From Shewanella inventionis (lineage in GTDB: Bacteria; Pseudomonadota; Gammaproteobacteria; Enterobacterales; Shewanellaceae), in assembly GCF_014641855.1 (NCBI RefSeq), contig NZ_BMII01000031.1:1-58412 (forward strand): a stretch of DNA of 58,412 nucleotides, in the 5' to 3' direction. Shown in pieces: positions 37,800 through 47,123 of the stretch. Made by a program: the position numbers and the translations under genes. The notes beneath the pieces are model-generated. The model saw nothing but the letters and a program-made list of their open reading frames with translations, was not told the origin of the DNA and did no database searches. Each line of letters starts with the position of its first letter. Position 1 is the first letter of the stretch.

Positions 37800-38711
37800 T
37801 TAGCGGATCGGATTAACACTGGCAAGGATGGTGTCAGACAGTGCTTGCCCCTGAAACTGACTGCTGCTACGAATGCGATGCTCGGCAACCGATGCAAATA
37901 CCGCTTGGATATCTTCAGGCACCACATATTGACGCTGATGGATAAACGCCCATGCTTTTGCAGCTTGCAATAGCGCGATACTGGCCCGAGGCGATAAACC
38001 ACTGGCCACATCGTGCTGGCGCGAAAAATCGACCAAGGCAATAAGGTAGTTTAGTACTGCATCAGAGGCTGCCACTTGTGCCACTTGTTGTTGAAGTAAT
38101 AACAATTCTTGTGGAGTAATGCACTGAGCTAACTGCGCTTGTTTGCTCGCTTGTGTGTGAGTTTTTAACATGGCCAATTCGGCCTCATGACTTGGGTAGC
38201 CAATCGAAATCCGCATCATAAAGCGGTCAAGTTGTGATTCTGGTAACGGGAAGGTGCCGGCTTGATCTAATGGATTTTGAGTAGCAATCACAAAAAACGG
38301 CGAGCTTAAATGATGAGTGATGCCGTCAAGGGTGATTTGTTGCTCGGCCATGGCCTCAAGAAGCGCGCTTTGGGTTTTGGGGCTGGCACGGTTTATTTCA
38401 TCGGCGAGCAGCATTTGGTTAAATACTGGCCCTTTATGAAATACAAATTGTTGTTGCTCTTTGTTGTAAATCGATACTCCAAGAATGTCAGCCGGCAGCA
38501 TGTCGCTGGTAAACTGAATGCGTTGGTAGCTCATGCCTAAACTGCTAGCGATGCCCTGGGATAGGCTGGTTTTCCCCATGCCAGGAAGGTCTTCTATTAA
38601 TAAATGACCTTTGGCCAAAATGCAGGTCACTGCAAGTTTAATTTGTTCAGGCTTACCTAACAATACGCTTGCTAGTTGTTTTAATAATGTTTCGATAGTT
38701 GATTGCGACAC
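37800..38711 (-). CDS. MoxR-family AAA+ ATPase
   Basis: A 303-aa ATPase of the MoxR (AAA_3) group, chaperone-like. Walker A is DLPGMGKTSL (about 41-50), Walker B LLADEINRASPKTQSALLEAM, sensor region FVIATQNPLDQAGTFPLPESQLDRFMMRI, and the lid domain carries GLSPRASIALLQAAKAWA. Translation starts at GTG 38711, preceded by GGAGCGAAC. First gene of the MoxR-DUF58-transglutaminase operon. Confidence 0.92.
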   Translation of the reverse strand: MSQSTIETLLKQLASVLLGKPEQIKLAVTCILAKGHLLIEDLPGMGKTSLSQGIASSLGMSYQRIQFTSDMLPADILGVSIYNKEQQQFVFHKGPVFNQMLLADEINRASPKTQSALLEAMAEQQITLDGITHHLSSPFFVIATQNPLDQAGTFPLPESQLDRFMMRISIGYPSHEAELAMLKTHTQASKQAQLAQCITPQELLLLQQQVAQVAASDAVLNYLIALVDFSRQHDVASGLSPRASIALLQAAKAWAFIHQRQYVVPEDIQAVFASVAEHRIRSSSQFQGQALSDTILASVNPIR

Positions 38712-38729
38712 GTTCGCTCCCAGTCTGTA

Positions 38730-38800
38730 AACCTCAACGTATTGAGGTTATCGCTTAATGGTTTTAACAGCTTGATGACCAATGGTGCTATCAAGCTGTT
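38730..38800. repeat. Two hairpins between slt and the MoxR operon
   Basis: AACCTCAA-CGTA-TTGAGGTT (38730-38749), and arms AACAGCTTGAT (38766-38776) / ATCAAGCTGTT (38790-38800). Neither is followed by a T-run on either strand, so they are not standard terminators; they may be an mRNA-processing or regulatory structure between two minus-strand units. Confidence 0.5.
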
Positions 38801-38826
38801 ACGTTACCCTGAGCGTGCAGATAAAG

Positions 38827-40755
38827 CTAGTATCGGTAGTTCAGTTCTTTAGAACTAAACATGCTATCGCTAGATTGCCCACTTTGTTGGTAAATCATCC
38901 GGTAACTTAATACGGCTTGGACATACTCTCGGGTTTCTGTGTATGGAATAGTTTCAATAAATGTCATGACATCTAATGTACCATTTGATGCCCGTAACCA
39001 ACGGCGAACACTCCCAGGACCGGCATTGTATGCGGCGGTGGCAAGGACTCGGTTTTGACCAAACTGCTTGAGTAGTTCGCTGTAATACGCACTGCCTAGC
39101 ATGATATTCACTTTAGGCTCGTATAACTCTTTTACGTTGTTGTAGGAGATTTTGTGCCTTTGGGCTGTTTGTTTTGCGGTTGCTGGCATTAACTGCATTA
39201 GGCCTCGTGCACCTACACCTGATGTAGCGTAGGGGTAAAAGGCACTTTCGCGGCGAGAAATGGCTCTGATCTCATCAATATTGACGTTATACTTTTTACT
39301 GGCGTTAACAAATTCGTCATTAGATGCCAGTGGGAAACGCAGGGCTAATGAGTCCCATAATTGGCCCTGAATACTGGATTCTACACTGAACCCATGCCAG
39401 CCTTGTTCGAGTGCAAACAAGCCATATTGTGCGGTTAGTTCACTGTTGTGACGTCGCATTAAATAGACCCACTCGCTGCGGGCATCGATGCGTTTGTCTA
39501 GTGCCATTAATTCAATGACACGAGCTAAACCTTTGTCTTGATGTAACTGTTTTTGCAGTTCAGGGTTAGGCGCGAGGTTGTCGTTGTTCATCGACAATGG
39601 GTTACCTAAGGCCTGTGCAGCGGTAAATCCATAAAAGTTACGTTGACTGCTTAATGCCTGCAGCAATTGTGTCGCTTTCGTGTTGTCTTTACTGGTCATC
39701 ATTTTGGCTTGCCAGTACATCCAGCGTGGGTTGGCTTTGCCTTCGTCACTTAATAGCGCAAGGTATTTATTGACTGTGGTGTAATCAAGCTCTCGCAGTG
39801 CCCAGCGCAATCGCATTTCATATAAGTCATCAAACCCTAATAGCGGCAGCATCTTGTCGATATGGCTAAGCAGTTTTTGATCTTGTTTGATTAGGGCTCT
39901 ACGAACTAAAAATCGATTAAGCTCTACAGCATCAGCCTGGTCAAATCGGTTAGCTTTTTGATATTTAACAAACAGTTTAATGGCTTGATGTAAGTCTTTT
40001 TGGGCGAGTTTACGCAAACCGGCGTCGACAATATTGCCAATAATCGGTTTTGAACTATTAAATTTGTTGATATGGCGAAGGGTGTTCGGGTCTCGGTATA
40101 CCGACACCAGTAACTTTGCTTCGCGACTGTGAGTGGTCACTTTTTGCGACAAATAACTTAATAAACTGCTTTGTCCGGCATGAAAACTCAATAACAGACG
40201 TTGCCAAATGACTTCTTGGGTGCGATAGCCTGCTTTTGTCCACATATCAAATACCGGGTCGCATTCTTTAGGGCGCGAATAACCGTGTACCCATAAACGT
40301 TCAATCCCTTTGTATGCGATGTCTTTATTGCCCGCATCAAGCTGCGCTTGGTAGTAATAACATTGCAGGCGAATGTCGTTTGGTGTGTTGGGTGATATGA
40401 CTAAAAAATCTTGCCAGCGTTGTTTTCTTCCTGCATTGAGCAGGTAGCGATAACGAGCATTGTTATAGAGTGGTGTGGTATCAAATTGGTTAATGGCGTT
40501 GAGGGCGGCATTACCTGGAGATTGAACGATTTGGTCAATCGTCGCGTGGTAGTCAAGATAAACGGTTAAGGGATAATCTGCTAATTGTTTGCGCAATGCT
40601 TGGTATTGCCCCAGCTGTTTTTTATCGAGCGCTTTACGCGCGTCAAGATAGGTTTGTTGCTGCGATGTCAACGCGCTGGCTTGACTGATAAAAACCAGTG
40701 GAGCGGCTAACAGTAATGCGCCTGTGAATAATGTGTTAACCCAAGTGTTACGCAT
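38827..40755 (-). CDS. slt: Slt, soluble lytic murein transglycosylase
   Basis: A 642-aa periplasmic enzyme cleaving the MurNAc-GlcNAc bond with 1,6-anhydro product. Signal peptide at residues 1-28 (GALLLAAPLVFISQASA). A long superhelical alpha domain fills residues about 30-470. The C-terminal catalytic domain has the glutamate E503 in RRESAFYPYATSGVGARGLMQLMPATAKQTA, then LGSAYYSELLKQFGQNRVLATAAYNAGPGSVRRWL. Length and order match E. coli Slt70. Confidence 0.94.
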   Translation of the reverse strand: MRNTWVNTLFTGALLLAAPLVFISQASALTSQQQTYLDARKALDKKQLGQYQALRKQLADYPLTVYLDYHATIDQIVQSPGNAALNAINQFDTTPLYNNARYRYLLNAGRKQRWQDFLVISPNTPNDIRLQCYYYQAQLDAGNKDIAYKGIERLWVHGYSRPKECDPVFDMWTKAGYRTQEVIWQRLLLSFHAGQSSLLSYLSQKVTTHSREAKLLVSVYRDPNTLRHINKFNSSKPIIGNIVDAGLRKLAQKDLHQAIKLFVKYQKANRFDQADAVELNRFLVRRALIKQDQKLLSHIDKMLPLLGFDDLYEMRLRWALRELDYTTVNKYLALLSDEGKANPRWMYWQAKMMTSKDNTKATQLLQALSSQRNFYGFTAAQALGNPLSMNNDNLAPNPELQKQLHQDKGLARVIELMALDKRIDARSEWVYLMRRHNSELTAQYGLFALEQGWHGFSVESSIQGQLWDSLALRFPLASNDEFVNASKKYNVNIDEIRAISRRESAFYPYATSGVGARGLMQLMPATAKQTAQRHKISYNNVKELYEPKVNIMLGSAYYSELLKQFGQNRVLATAAYNAGPGSVRRWLRASNGTLDVMTFIETIPYTETREYVQAVLSYRMIYQQSGQSSDSMFSSKELNYRY

Positions 40756-40871
40756 TTAAATGAGAATCTCCGCCTCAATACTTCGTTTGCGATAATAAAA
40801 TTAGTTACGTTTAAGCCTTACTATTGCGCGCTTCAATTAAATAAAGATTAATCTGCGCGTTAAACCATTTG

Positions 40872-42371
40872 TTAATCTGATGGTTGTGTCGCGGTTTCTA
40901 TTGATTCGTCTAGTGCTTTGTTAAGCAGTTGTCTGTCAATTTGTTTGCTGGTGTCAACGCCAAGCTGCTGCATAAAGTGTGCTTGTCTGATTAAATTGCC
41001 TTTGCCAGATGACAGTTTAGCCATTGCACTCTGATAGCTTTTATCAGCGCCGTCTAATGCGCGGCCAAGCTTTTCCATGTCTTCTAAATACCCACAAAGC
41101 TTGTCGTAAATTCGACTGGCTTGTTTGGCAATGTTTTGTGCATTTTGGTTTTGATATTCATAGCGCCAAATGTTGTTAATAGTACGCAGTGCTACCAGCA
41201 AATTAGTGGGGCTGACAAGCATAATATTATGTTCTAGCGCAAAGTTAACCAGACTTGGGTCGTACTCAATAGCCAACAAAAAGGCCGGCTCTATTGGAAT
41301 AAACATCAACACATAATCAAGGCTCTTGAGGCCATGTAGTTTGTGATAGTCCTTTTGACTTAGGCCTTTAATGTGCTGCCTAATTGATAATGCATGTTCT
41401 TTAATGGCCTGTTCGCGAATGTCTTTGTCTTCGCTGTTAAAGTAGCGCTCGTAACCGACGAGTGACATTTTGGCGTCAATGACGACATCTTTTTGCTCAG
41501 GTAGATGGACAATAACATCTGGTTTGAAACGCTTACCGTTATCGTCTTTTAAATCTTGTTGTATGTGATATTCATGGCCTTCTCGCAGGCCGCTTTCTTG
41601 CAGAACCCGCTCTAAAATCACTTCGCCCCAATTACCTTGTTGCTTGTTGTCGCCTTTTAATGCCTTGGTGAGGTTGATAGCATCTTGGCTCATTTTTAAA
41701 TTAAGTTCGCGCAGGTGATCGAGCTGGTGCTTTAATGCACTACGCTCAGATTGCTCATGGGTATAAGATTCCTGGATTTGGCGTCTAAATCCTTCCAGTT
41801 GCTGTTTTAGCGGGCCTAACACCCCGTCAATTTGAGTGACATTTTGCTGTTTAAAACTTTCGCTTCGTTCGTCAAAAATGCGGTTAGCTAAATTTTCAAA
41901 CTGCAGCTTAAGGCGTTCTTCGGCTGACTCCAGTAATGCAATTTTATCTTCTAATGATTTTTGTTCAGCTTCTGCTTTTACCATAATGGTTTGTTGTATG
42001 GCATTAGACTTGGCTAAGTTAAGCTGAGATTCCATTAACCGGTGTTGTGTGTCGGCCAGTTGTTGTTCAACTATGTACACTCTGTCGGCTTTAGTTTCAG
42101 CCGTTGAAAGCTGTGATATTAAACTCTCGATCTTATTTTGCAGATGATTACTGTGATCAATTTTGTCGTCGAGCATATCTTGTAATCTCGACGCTTCAGC
42201 TTGCGCTTCGTTCACTAATACAAGGTGTTCTTGCTCATGTTGGAGTTTGAGTTGCTCCCAACGTTGGCGGGTTAACCGCTGATTAATCAGTGCGCCAATT
42301 AAAAAGGCAAGGAACGCAACCGCAATCAGCGCTGCAATTTGTGGAGGAGTTAACGACACAGCAAAAGGCAT
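40872..42371 (-). CDS. rmuC: RmuC, DNA recombination-limiting protein
   Basis: I choose the ATG at 42371 (MPFAVSLTPPQIAAL, 499 aa) over the upstream TTG at 42428, which lacks a clear ribosome site and adds residues unlike the family. One N-terminal membrane helix (IAALIAVAFLAFLIGALI) is followed by a coiled coil of roughly 170 residues and the RmuC nuclease-like domain (KGDNKQQGNWGEVILERVLQESGLREGHEY...DVVIDAKMSLVGYERYFN). RmuC limits inversions between short inverted repeats in E. coli; how it acts is not established. Confidence 0.92.
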   Translation of the reverse strand: MPFAVSLTPPQIAALIAVAFLAFLIGALINQRLTRQRWEQLKLQHEQEHLVLVNEAQAEASRLQDMLDDKIDHSNHLQNKIESLISQLSTAETKADRVYIVEQQLADTQHRLMESQLNLAKSNAIQQTIMVKAEAEQKSLEDKIALLESAEERLKLQFENLANRIFDERSESFKQQNVTQIDGVLGPLKQQLEGFRRQIQESYTHEQSERSALKHQLDHLRELNLKMSQDAINLTKALKGDNKQQGNWGEVILERVLQESGLREGHEYHIQQDLKDDNGKRFKPDVIVHLPEQKDVVIDAKMSLVGYERYFNSEDKDIREQAIKEHALSIRQHIKGLSQKDYHKLHGLKSLDYVLMFIPIEPAFLLAIEYDPSLVNFALEHNIMLVSPTNLLVALRTINNIWRYEYQNQNAQNIAKQASRIYDKLCGYLEDMEKLGRALDGADKSYQSAMAKLSSGKGNLIRQAHFMQQLGVDTSKQIDRQLLNKALDESIETATQPSD

Positions 42372-42641
42372 AACAAAAACCGATAGAAAATAATGGCTAA
42401 GGGTCGCACGGCTTATAACTGCCTGCAAGAGGCAAAAACATGATTTTATGATTTTTTATTGTTAATGATTAAAATTAAATCTAATCCAGTGGTGAAGCCG
42501 TATAGTCTGGGATATCAGGTTTTTAGTAAACCACATTAGCGAGTATTTTTAACTCATTTGAAATAAAAAACTAAGCTTACCTGTCTATTAACAATGTAAG
42601 ACAATAAAACTCATGATAATTGGTATTTGTAGAGGTGATTT

Positions 42642-43679
42642 ATGGCGCGTAAAAACCGATTTACTCCTGGCATATTACAGCGTGCTCCATGGCATATGGC
42701 TGAAAATCAAGTTACACCAGAGTCGGTTTTTAATGACCGTCGTAATATTATCAAAGCGTTAGGTTTAGGCGCCTTAGGTGCCAGTTTACCTGGGCAGGTA
42801 CAAGCCGGTATTTTTGATTTGTTTGGTGAGCAAAAAGCTAAAAACCCTTTTGCCACTCAGAGCTTAAATTATTCAACACCTCGTCAATTTGTGTTGCCTG
42901 ATGCCAAAACACCAGAGGACAAGGTCACTCGTCATAACAATTTTTATGAGTTTGGTACCAGCAAGTCAGACCCGTTTGATAATGCTCAGGGGTTTTCTGT
43001 CGATCCATGGACCTTAGTTATCGAAGGCTTAGTTGATAATCCTATTACCTTAGATTTACAGGCGCTCACCAAGCGTTTTGCTCTAGAGGAACGCACCTAT
43101 CGTTTACGTTGTGTCGAAGCATGGTCGATGGTTATTCCCTGGGTGGGGTTTTCTCTTGCGACATTATTAAAACAAGCCGGTGTGAAACAAAATGCCACTC
43201 ACGTTGCGTTTGAAACCTTGTTTGACCCAGAACAAATGCCCGGGCAAAAAAATCGTTTAATGGGCGGCGGTATTCATTACCCTTATGTTGAAGGGCTAAC
43301 CATAGCCGAGGCCATGAACGAGTTGCCCTTTTTAGCGGTGGGGTTATACGGTAAAACATTGCCACCACAAAATGGAGCGCCAATTAGGTTAGTGGTGCCG
43401 TGGAAATACGGTTTTAAGAGTATTAAGTCTGTGGTGCGTATTCGTGTTGTAGATAAACAACCACCGACGAGTTGGAATCAACTGGCGCCAAACGAATATG
43501 GTTTTTATGCCAACGTGAACCCTGAAGTTGACCATCCACGTTGGTCGCAAGCCAGTGAGCGCAGTATAGGCGAGGGCGGGTTGTTTTCGGCTAAACGTAT
43601 TCCTACGCAAATGTTTAATGGTTATGGTGAATTTGTTGCCGATTTATACAAAAATATTGATTTAAGGACCTTTTATTAA
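42642..43679 (+). CDS. msrP: MsrP, periplasmic methionine sulfoxide reductase catalytic subunit
   Basis: A 345-aa molybdopterin enzyme (formerly YedY) that repairs oxidised methionines in periplasmic proteins. The twin-arginine signal is [25 protein letters not shown], set unusually far in at residues 31-55 but normal for the family. The Mo ligand is C157 in [18 protein letters not shown]. The downstream segment [16 protein letters not shown] is conserved. One-base overlap with msrQ (TAATG). It diverges from rmuC across 270 bp. Confidence 0.95.
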   Translation: MARKNRFTPGILQRAPWHMAENQVTPESVFNDRRNIIKALGLGALGASLPGQVQAGIFDLFGEQKAKNPFATQSLNYSTPRQFVLPDAKTPEDKVTRHNNFYEFGTSKSDPFDNAQGFSVDPWTLVIEGLVDNPITLDLQALTKRFALEERTYRLRCVEAWSMVIPWVGFSLATLLKQAGVKQNATHVAFETLFDPEQMPGQKNRLMGGGIHYPYVEGLTIAEAMNELPFLAVGLYGKTLPPQNGAPIRLVVPWKYGFKSIKSVVRIRVVDKQPPTSWNQLAPNEYGFYANVNPEVDHPRWSQASERSIGEGGLFSAKRIPTQMFNGYGEFVADLYKNIDLRTFY

Positions 43680-44284
43680 TGCGTTTGAGCCCTCAAGGTG
43701 TATTTTGGCTTAAAGTCGTTTTGCACCTCATTTTTTTAGTGCCGGCTTTGTATCTTATCGTACTGGTGATAACCGACAATGCGGGTGGCGATCCTGTGCA
43801 ATATATTATTCATTATACTGGCATGGGGGCGATAAATAGCTTATTGGCGACCTTAGTAATCTCACCCATTGCAAAACGGTTTAAAGTGGCGGCGTTAATT
43901 CAAACACGTCGCTTAGTCGGCTTGTATGTGTTTGCTTATGCACTATTACATATTGCTGCGTTTATCAGCTTAGATTTGTTGTTTGCGTGGGAGCTATTGT
44001 TTGAAGAAGTCATTAAGCGGCCTTACATTTTGGTGGGCGCCGCAGCCTTGATGATTGTGACTTTGCTGGCGTTAACCTCACCGCATAACATTAAACGTAA
44101 AATGGGTAAACATTGGCAGTCGCTGCATAATTGGATTTACGTAGTTGCACTATTGGCGCCGGTTCACTTTTACTGGTCGGTAAAATCGGAAATTATTGAA
44201 CCAAGCATCTATATTGTTTTGTTTGCTGGCTTATTATTTTACCGCAAAGACAGTATTAAAAAATGGTTAGCGCCAAAAGGTTAA
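43679..44284 (+). CDS. msrQ: MsrQ, haem-binding membrane subunit of MsrPQ
   Basis: A 201-aa inner-membrane b-type cytochrome of the ferric-reductase-like family that passes electrons from the respiratory chain to MsrP. About six hydrophobic segments; haem-ligand histidines are expected in YALLHIAAF and WQSLHNWIYVVALLAPVHFYWSVK. TGMGAINSLLATLVISP and RRLVGLYVFAY are typical. Translationally coupled to msrP. Confidence 0.94.
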   Translation: MRLSPQGVFWLKVVLHLIFLVPALYLIVLVITDNAGGDPVQYIIHYTGMGAINSLLATLVISPIAKRFKVAALIQTRRLVGLYVFAYALLHIAAFISLDLLFAWELLFEEVIKRPYILVGAAALMIVTLLALTSPHNIKRKMGKHWQSLHNWIYVVALLAPVHFYWSVKSEIIEPSIYIVLFAGLLFYRKDSIKKWLAPKG

Positions 44285-44292
44285 CAAGCCAA

Positions 44293-44622
44293 TTAATGCC
44301 GCAATCTCTGGTGTAATCCATTGGTGCAAAATGCCGCAAACAAGGTAAATAACATGACGCCTGTCATGATGAGCGCGAGCCTTAGCCAAGGTTCAGACAA
44401 GGTGATGCGCATGTCTATAAAGTTAAACGTAGTCACGGCCCACACAAAAATAACACTTAATAATAGGGTTATTTTTAATAATTGATTGATGACATTATGG
44501 CGAATAAACATAAGCAGCGGCATTGTACAGGCAATAATTGCCCATTCGGTTTGACTAAAGCGAAGAAAATGTGCGCCTAATAATAGAAAAGCTAACGTTA
44601 TGATGACGACTCTCCACCACAT
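44293..44622 (-). CDS. Small four-helix membrane protein, unknown function
   Basis: A 109-aa very hydrophobic protein with about four membrane segments (IITLAFLLLGAHFLRF, WAIIACTMPLLMFI, LLKITLLLSVIFVWAVTTF, LRLALIMTGVMLFTLFAAF). An N-terminal W-W-R and C-terminal H-Q-R-L-R-H give charge asymmetry. It is convergent with msrQ, 8 bp away, and lies 132 bp past the BenE gene on the same strand. I do not recognise a family. Confidence 0.65.
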   Translation of the reverse strand: MWWRVVIITLAFLLLGAHFLRFSQTEWAIIACTMPLLMFIRHNVINQLLKITLLLSVIFVWAVTTFNFIDMRITLSEPWLRLALIMTGVMLFTLFAAFCTNGLHQRLRH

Positions 44623-44754
44623 AATTACCTCCTACTGTAAACGTCAAACTCACAATGAGTTTGAGTTAATAGCATAAGATTTATTGCATTTTTATTCTTA
44701 GTGTTTGCTCACAAATTGCATGTTTATTGGCAATGCAAAAATACCCTTGAAAGA

Positions 44755-45963
44755 TCAATACTTACTATTTGTTTTGGCGCTCCTGATAACCGTGTTGGGT
44801 TTGTTTTTATGCATACCAATATGCGTTAGGCCAAGCAATAAGCCCCACACTGCGGCGCCTATTCCCAAAAAGCTTATCCCTGACAAGGTGCAAACAAAAG
44901 TGAGCAGTGCAGACTCTCGATAAGAAATGGCGCTAAATGCATTTTGAAGGCACAGGAGTAAGGTGCTCATTAACGCGAGTCCAGCCAACATATTGCTCAC
45001 CGCGCTTGGTAATGCCATAAATAATGCAACCACACTGCTGGCCCATAATCCGGCAAAAATGTAAAATACTCCCGCCCAAATCGTTGCCCTAAAGCGCTGG
45101 CTAGGATCGTCATCAACATTGTTATCCATACAAATAGCCGCGGATATTGCCGCAAGGTTAACGCTAAATACGCCAAATGGTGCCAGTAATACATTTGACA
45201 TGCCGGTGCCAAATAAAAGCGCAGATCCCTGAGTTTGATAGCCATAGCTTTTTAACATGGCGATACCCGGCAAATGTTGTGACAACATGGTAATAATAAA
45301 TAAAGGAACACTGATATTGAGTATGGCCAAAAGCGTAAACTCTGGCGTTATCCAAACTGGCGAGGCAATTGTTAATTTTAATTGTGCTTGTACTGCTGCG
45401 GTCAATACATCTGTTTGAAAGACATAGCCTATGGCTATAATTAATAAAATGGCCATGGAATATCTGGGAAGCCATTGTTTAGCTACCATAAAACTGACAA
45501 ACAATAAGCAGAACACGGCAGGCTCTTTTGCAAGTGGCACAAAGGCTTTTACGCAAAAGGGCAGTAAAATGGCCGCTAACATGGCTGCTGATAACGCAAC
45601 CGGAATGGCTGATAACCCTCGAGTGATGGGCTTTATCATGCCGCTAATGGTTATCAACGCGGCTGAAACAAGGTAAGCGCCAATCACTTGATTTAAGCTG
45701 AAATCACCAACAATTCCAATCAGCATTGCAGCTCCTGGCGTTGACCAAGCCGTAAGAATTGGAGTGCGATAACGCCATGAAAATCCGATTGAGGTCACGC
45801 CCATCACTAAGCCTAAAGCAAGCAAACTGCTACTGATTTGTGCAGAATTGGCCCCAGCTTGAATCGCTGCCTGGATGACAATAACAATTGAACTTGTATA
45901 GCCGACAAGCACAGCGGTGAACCCGGCGGAAATATGGCTAATAGCGATGTTTTTTGGTGCCAT
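44755..45963 (-). CDS. BenE-family (benzoate-type) membrane transporter
   Basis: A 402-aa transporter of the BenE family within the nucleobase/xanthine carrier-like superfamily. About 12 hydrophobic segments; the family hallmarks are HISAGFTAVLVGYTSSIVIVIQAA at the N-terminus and RTPILTAWSTPGAAML. No benzoate catabolic genes are nearby, so the real substrate is open. It is divergent from an XRE-cupin regulator, with operator-like repeats between them. Confidence 0.88.
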   Translation of the reverse strand: MAPKNIAISHISAGFTAVLVGYTSSIVIVIQAAIQAGANSAQISSSLLALGLVMGVTSIGFSWRYRTPILTAWSTPGAAMLIGIVGDFSLNQVIGAYLVSAALITISGMIKPITRGLSAIPVALSAAMLAAILLPFCVKAFVPLAKEPAVFCLLFVSFMVAKQWLPRYSMAILLIIAIGYVFQTDVLTAAVQAQLKLTIASPVWITPEFTLLAILNISVPLFIITMLSQHLPGIAMLKSYGYQTQGSALLFGTGMSNVLLAPFGVFSVNLAAISAAICMDNNVDDDPSQRFRATIWAGVFYIFAGLWASSVVALFMALPSAVSNMLAGLALMSTLLLCLQNAFSAISYRESALLTFVCTLSGISFLGIGAAVWGLLLGLTHIGMHKNKPNTVIRSAKTNSKY

Positions 45964-46016
45964 TATGTTGTCCGTTGCGTATTTTTGTATGAATGACGTG
46001 CCGGTAAATTAGTCAG

Positions 46017-46074
46017 TTGTGCGTTAAAGCGCACAAGGTGTGAGGAATATATCATTGGCTGTTATAGCGCACAA
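46017..46074. promoter_or_regulatory. Paired operator-like palindromes between benE-like gene and XRE-cupin regulator
   Basis: Site 1 is TTGTGCG-TTAAAG-CGCACAA (46017-46036), a perfect 7-bp inverted repeat with 6-bp spacer. Site 2 (46055-46074) has the same layout, with a perfect right half CGCACAA and a degenerate left half TTGGCTG. The sites are 38 bp apart centre to centre, in the divergent promoter region, and probably bind the adjacent regulator. Confidence 0.6.
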
Positions 46075-46140
46075 GATATTAGAGTTGACAGTAAAATGAC
46101 GTATAATTACTTACAGTGTTAACGAAAGACGGTATGCATT

Positions 46141-46677
46141 ATGGATATCAAGGCTCATATGGCAGAGCACTTAAAAACAATAAGAAAAACAAAGGCACTT
46201 AGTTTAGATGCAACCGCCAAGTTGACAGGAGTGTCTAAGGCCATGCTCGGGCAAATTGAACGACAAGAGTCGAGCCCTACAATTGCCACACTTTGGAAAA
46301 TTGCCAGTGGCTTAAACACATCATTTTCTGCATTTATGGTGGCTGAAGATAGCGTTAGGATTGCAGAAAAAACATTTCCAGATGATCCCAATATGCAAAT
46401 TCATACGTTATTTGCATACAACCCTCAAACTCAGTTTGAAATGTTCGAAATCACCTTAAGTGGGTTTCATCAGCAAATGTCAGCGCCTCACGGCGTTGGT
46501 GTGATTGAACATGTTATTATTATCGAAGGTGAATTGGCGGTGTTTTGTGATGGAAAATGGCTAACGCTGGGTTGTGGGCAGCGGTGTCGATTTTTTGCAG
46601 ATCAAGTTCATGGTTATCATGCCGTAAGCGAAACCGCAGTTTTTCATAATATTGTCAGTTATCCACTCGAACGTTAA
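46141..46677 (+). CDS. XRE-family regulator with C-terminal cupin domain
   Basis: A 178-aa transcription factor. The N-terminal helix-turn-helix is LKTIRKTKALSLDATAKLTGVSKAMLGQIERQESSPTIATLWKIASGLNTSFSAFM (residues 10-67). A cupin fold fills about 100-178 (HGVGVIEHVIIIEGELAVFCDGKWLTLGCGQRCRFFADQVHGYHAV). Such proteins usually repress an adjacent transport or catabolic gene until the cupin binds a small ligand. Divergent from the BenE-type transporter, the likely target. Confidence 0.88.
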   Translation: MDIKAHMAEHLKTIRKTKALSLDATAKLTGVSKAMLGQIERQESSPTIATLWKIASGLNTSFSAFMVAEDSVRIAEKTFPDDPNMQIHTLFAYNPQTQFEMFEITLSGFHQQMSAPHGVGVIEHVIIIEGELAVFCDGKWLTLGCGQRCRFFADQVHGYHAVSETAVFHNIVSYPLER

Positions 46678-46678
46678 C

Positions 46679-46855
46679 CTATTTGTTGGATTTTTCTAGC
46701 GCTTCAATTTGATGCCAAATTGTTTCAGATTCTGCGGTTAGCAACGAATAGGTTTTAATGTCGCCTTTGCGCTGAGCTTGCATGGCCTGTTCAAGTTTTT
46801 GATCATAGTGTTTACGCAGTTTTTTGATTGGGTCTGGCTTTAAAAATGAAAACAT
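46679..46855 (-). CDS. Small coiled-coil protein, DUF6435-like
   Basis: The start at 46855 gives 58 aa (MFSFLKPDPIKKLRKHYDQKLEQAMQAQRKGDIKTYSLLTAESETIWHQIEALEKSNK), preceded by AAGAGCG. Upstream open sequence does not look coding. A short hydrophobic start is followed by a charged helical hairpin, as in the DUF6435 / Lacal_2735-type small proteins; the family name is from memory. Convergent with the XRE-cupin gene, one base apart. Confidence 0.65.
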   Translation of the reverse strand: MFSFLKPDPIKKLRKHYDQKLEQAMQAQRKGDIKTYSLLTAESETIWHQIEALEKSNK

Positions 46856-46925
46856 GGCAGCGCTCTTAAATTGGTTATTGTGAATGTTATAATCGATACG
46901 TTCAAAGCCTGGGTTTGGCCCACTT

Positions 46926-46967
46926 ATATCAATCAGCACATATCAATCAGCACATATCAATCAGCAC
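46926..46967. repeat. 14-bp tandem repeat, three perfect copies
   Basis: Three identical units of ATATCAATCAGCAC lie end to end, 71 bp upstream of the DUF6435-like gene start on the minus strand. Confidence 0.95.
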
Positions 46968-47123
46968 AAGAATGGGATCATTCTTACTGGTTAACATCGC
47001 TTATAACGTCGTTAGCAATGTTGAGGCTAGAACAACTCGCTTGCTGCCTGATTCTAACGATTTTTTCTACGCAATCTCGGATCACTTATTTATCCTGATT
47101 GGTATTAAAAGAGTGCTGAGTTG

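Noticed and set aside
44644..44664. TCAAACTCA-CAA-TGAGTTTGA hairpin as terminator of the BenE gene
   Set aside because: Good symmetry, but on the minus strand no T-run follows, so termination is not supported.
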